A DNA stretch of 64,000 bases from Pelagicoccus albus (GTDB lineage: Bacteria; Verrucomicrobiota; Verrucomicrobiia; Opitutales; Opitutaceae), in assembly GCF_014230145.1 (NCBI RefSeq), contig NZ_JACHVC010000012.1:1245001-1309000 (forward strand), read 5' to 3'. The translations under genes and the position numbers were made by a program. Below, piece by piece: positions 62,757-64,000 of this stretch. Below the pieces are notes generated by a model, which did no database searches, was not told the DNA's origin, and worked only from the letters and a program-made list of their open reading frames with translations. Position 1 is the first letter of the stretch. Every line of letters starts with the position of its first letter.

Positions 62757-64000
62757 ATGCCTTTTGTTTCCAGTTTTCGCGGGGTGATCTGTGCCGCCCT
62801 TTTCAGTATCTTCGTTGGCTCGTTTTCGATCGATTCATTCGCCGCGGCTCCAGCGGATTCGCAGATCAAGTCTGCTCTGGTCGATATCGAGAAGTTTGAG
62901 GCCCAGATCACGCCGGCCTTTGTGCAGAACAGCGCCTCGGTGAGGCGAACTCGAAACCTGCTCAAACTTACGCGTCAGCGTTTGGACGCGTCGCCCAACA
63001 AGTCGGACGCTTCATGGCTAGAGGCGGACCAGAGGTTCAATGCCCTGATAGCAAGATTGGATGGTCAAGTGCCTCAGACTCCGACTGCTGCTCCAGAAGT
63101 TTCTATTTCTGTCCAAGTTTCGAAGTCGCAAGCGAATGTTGCCCAATCCCAAATGATATCGCAGCAACGGGTGCGAATCCAGAAGCTAAAGCGTGATATC
63201 GAAAGCGCTACTGAGACGATGGATAAAGAGGGCGTGACCGTTTTTCAGGACGCTGCTCACGTGCAGGCAATGGATCAGCGAGTGGCTCGCTTCCGCGATG
63301 CTCTCGCCAAATACAGGGAATTTGCGGGGGATCCCGACGTTGAAGCGGCTCGTTCTGCCCTGCAGGCACACGAATCATTACTCGCCTTCGGCAAGGATCA
63401 TACGGCAAAGCAGATGGCCGGATTGGGCGATGTGCAGGCTCGCTTGAGGGCAATTGACGAATCGAAAAGGCGTGCTCCAGAGCCGCCATCTTTTCCGTAC
63501 GAGCGAGAGGCTATCGCGGCTTGGGGCGCTCAGGCAGCTGAGTTTCGCCAAGAAGCGACTGCTCAGCTTGGCGTTTTGCAGCAAATCGGGGCGGTGGCCT
63601 ACCTGCCAAATAACCCGGGTACTGTCGGACAGGGAGCATCCTACGACAAAAACGACCTAAACCGCCTTCAGCGTTGGTTCTTGGGTGGTATCGAAAAAGT
63701 AGAGCAAGATGCTGCTCAAATCGGGGCAAATTTTGATGTCCAGATGGGGCAAATACTGGATACGATCGCCCATTTTGAGGCCCTAGACCCGGCTGACCCT
63801 TCCGATCAGGTCAACGCGTTTTTGGGGCAGGGCGTGGCCAAGGAAAACTGGGGTCGTATGTCTCGGGATTTGCGAATTGCTTCCGCAGCGGTCGAATTTG
63901 ATCAGCTGCTCGAGAGGCCGCAGCTTCAGGAGCATTTGCAGATCTTGCAGCGAATGACGGCCACGATGGAAGGCTTCAAAGCTAAGCACGGGGAGGCTCT
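62757..64000 (+). CDS. Secreted coiled-coil protein, N-terminal part, cut by window edge
   Basis: An open frame from ATG 62757 runs through 414 codons to the end of the window without a stop, so the C-terminus is missing. It starts MPFVSSFRGVICAALFSIF with a signal peptide ending near SFAAAPADS. The mature part is long helical and charged: repeated Arg/Glu/Gln-rich stretches such as RRTRNLLKLTRQRLD, QQRVRIQKLKRDIESATETMD and EREAIAAWGAQAAEFRQEA suggest coiled coils. No domain is recognised. It may be a periplasmic structural or scaffold protein. It is divergent from gmd. Confidence 0.8.
   Translation, partial: MPFVSSFRGVICAALFSIFVGSFSIDSFAAAPADSQIKSALVDIEKFEAQITPAFVQNSASVRRTRNLLKLTRQRLDASPNKSDASWLEADQRFNALIARLDGQVPQTPTAAPEVSISVQVSKSQANVAQSQMISQQRVRIQKLKRDIESATETMDKEGVTVFQDAAHVQAMDQRVARFRDALAKYREFAGDPDVEAARSALQAHESLLAFGKDHTAKQMAGLGDVQARLRAIDESKRRAPEPPSFPYEREAIAAWGAQAAEFRQEATAQLGVLQQIGAVAYLPNNPGTVGQGASYDKNDLNRLQRWFLGGIEKVEQDAAQIGANFDVQMGQILDTIAHFEALDPADPSDQVNAFLGQGVAKENWGRMSRDLRIASAAVEFDQLLERPQLQEHLQILQRMTATMEGFKAKHGEA

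Noticed and set aside
1-64000. tRNA, rRNA, CRISPR array, prophage or insertion sequence
   Set aside because: No cloverleaf, no regular short repeats, no transposase or phage structural gene was recognised when reading the window.

Overview
The window looks like a chromosomal segment of a heterotrophic, glycan-degrading Verrucomicrobiota bacterium, probably of the Opitutia/Puniceicoccales type. This is inferred from a short secreted protein with a VPDSG-type C-terminal sorting tail, an ECF sigma factor paired with a Ser/Thr kinase, a long TonB-dependent receptor without a SusD partner, large hybrid histidine kinases with long periplasmic regions, and many secreted glycosidases. No rRNA, tRNA, CRISPR array, insertion sequence or prophage was seen. 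Both window edges cut genes.

Layout. 1-9.0 kb: a truncated gene, a GH63/MGH1-like glycosidase, small proteins (YjdM, VF530-type), a DEAD-box helicase, a GAF hybrid histidine kinase, a TSUP permease, a Spy-like periplasmic protein, a CDF metal transporter and an MDP-1-type HAD phosphatase. 9.2-18.6 kb: two adjacent secreted redox proteins. The first fuses an MbnP-like copper-protein domain to an MbnH/CcpA-like di-heme peroxidase. The second is a protein of about 2,540 residues with a galactose-oxidase-like copper-radical domain (all five copper/cofactor residues present), PA14, putative-Ig, PKD, YVTN-propeller, two-CXXCH cytochrome and three CBM6-like domains. 18.8-32.8 kb: a probable arabinan/galactan (pectin side-chain) utilisation region with four GH43 enzymes, a GPH-type sugar symporter, a TonB receptor, an AraC regulator and a GH27 alpha-galactosidase, with an ECF sigma/kinase pair embedded in it.

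33-44 kb: a secreted PRC-like protein; a leftward cluster of ACT-domain, small hypothetical, LysR and propeller-like genes; a 1,323-residue hybrid kinase whose periplasmic part shows a seven-fold repeat of about 98 residues; an MFS transporter; an FMN reductase; and a translationally coupled pair of unknown genes. 44-51.4 kb: a leftward RND tripartite efflux operon with its TetR gene last and two strong palindromic operators in front, divergent from a MarR-GNAT fusion gene. 51.4-58.4 kb: bacteriohemerythrin (one iron ligand apparently replaced), RNase E/G, RodA, Hsp15, a small membrane protein coupled to threonine dehydratase, and an orphan C5-cytosine methyltransferase. 58.4-64 kb: a VPDSG-CTERM protein with a long hairpin in its leader, GalE, the GDP-fucose pair Fcl/Gmd, and the start of a secreted coiled-coil protein running off the window.

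Working together: the GH43/GH27 enzymes would release arabinose and galactose, the TonB receptor and GPH symporter import the products, and AraC and the sigma/kinase pair regulate. The copper-oxidase/peroxidase pair is the most unusual module. It suggests extracellular oxidation of a glycan or alcohol, producing H2O2, linked to heme peroxidase or cytochrome domains, with an MbnP-like copper-binding domain nearby. That linkage is inference from domain content and adjacency.
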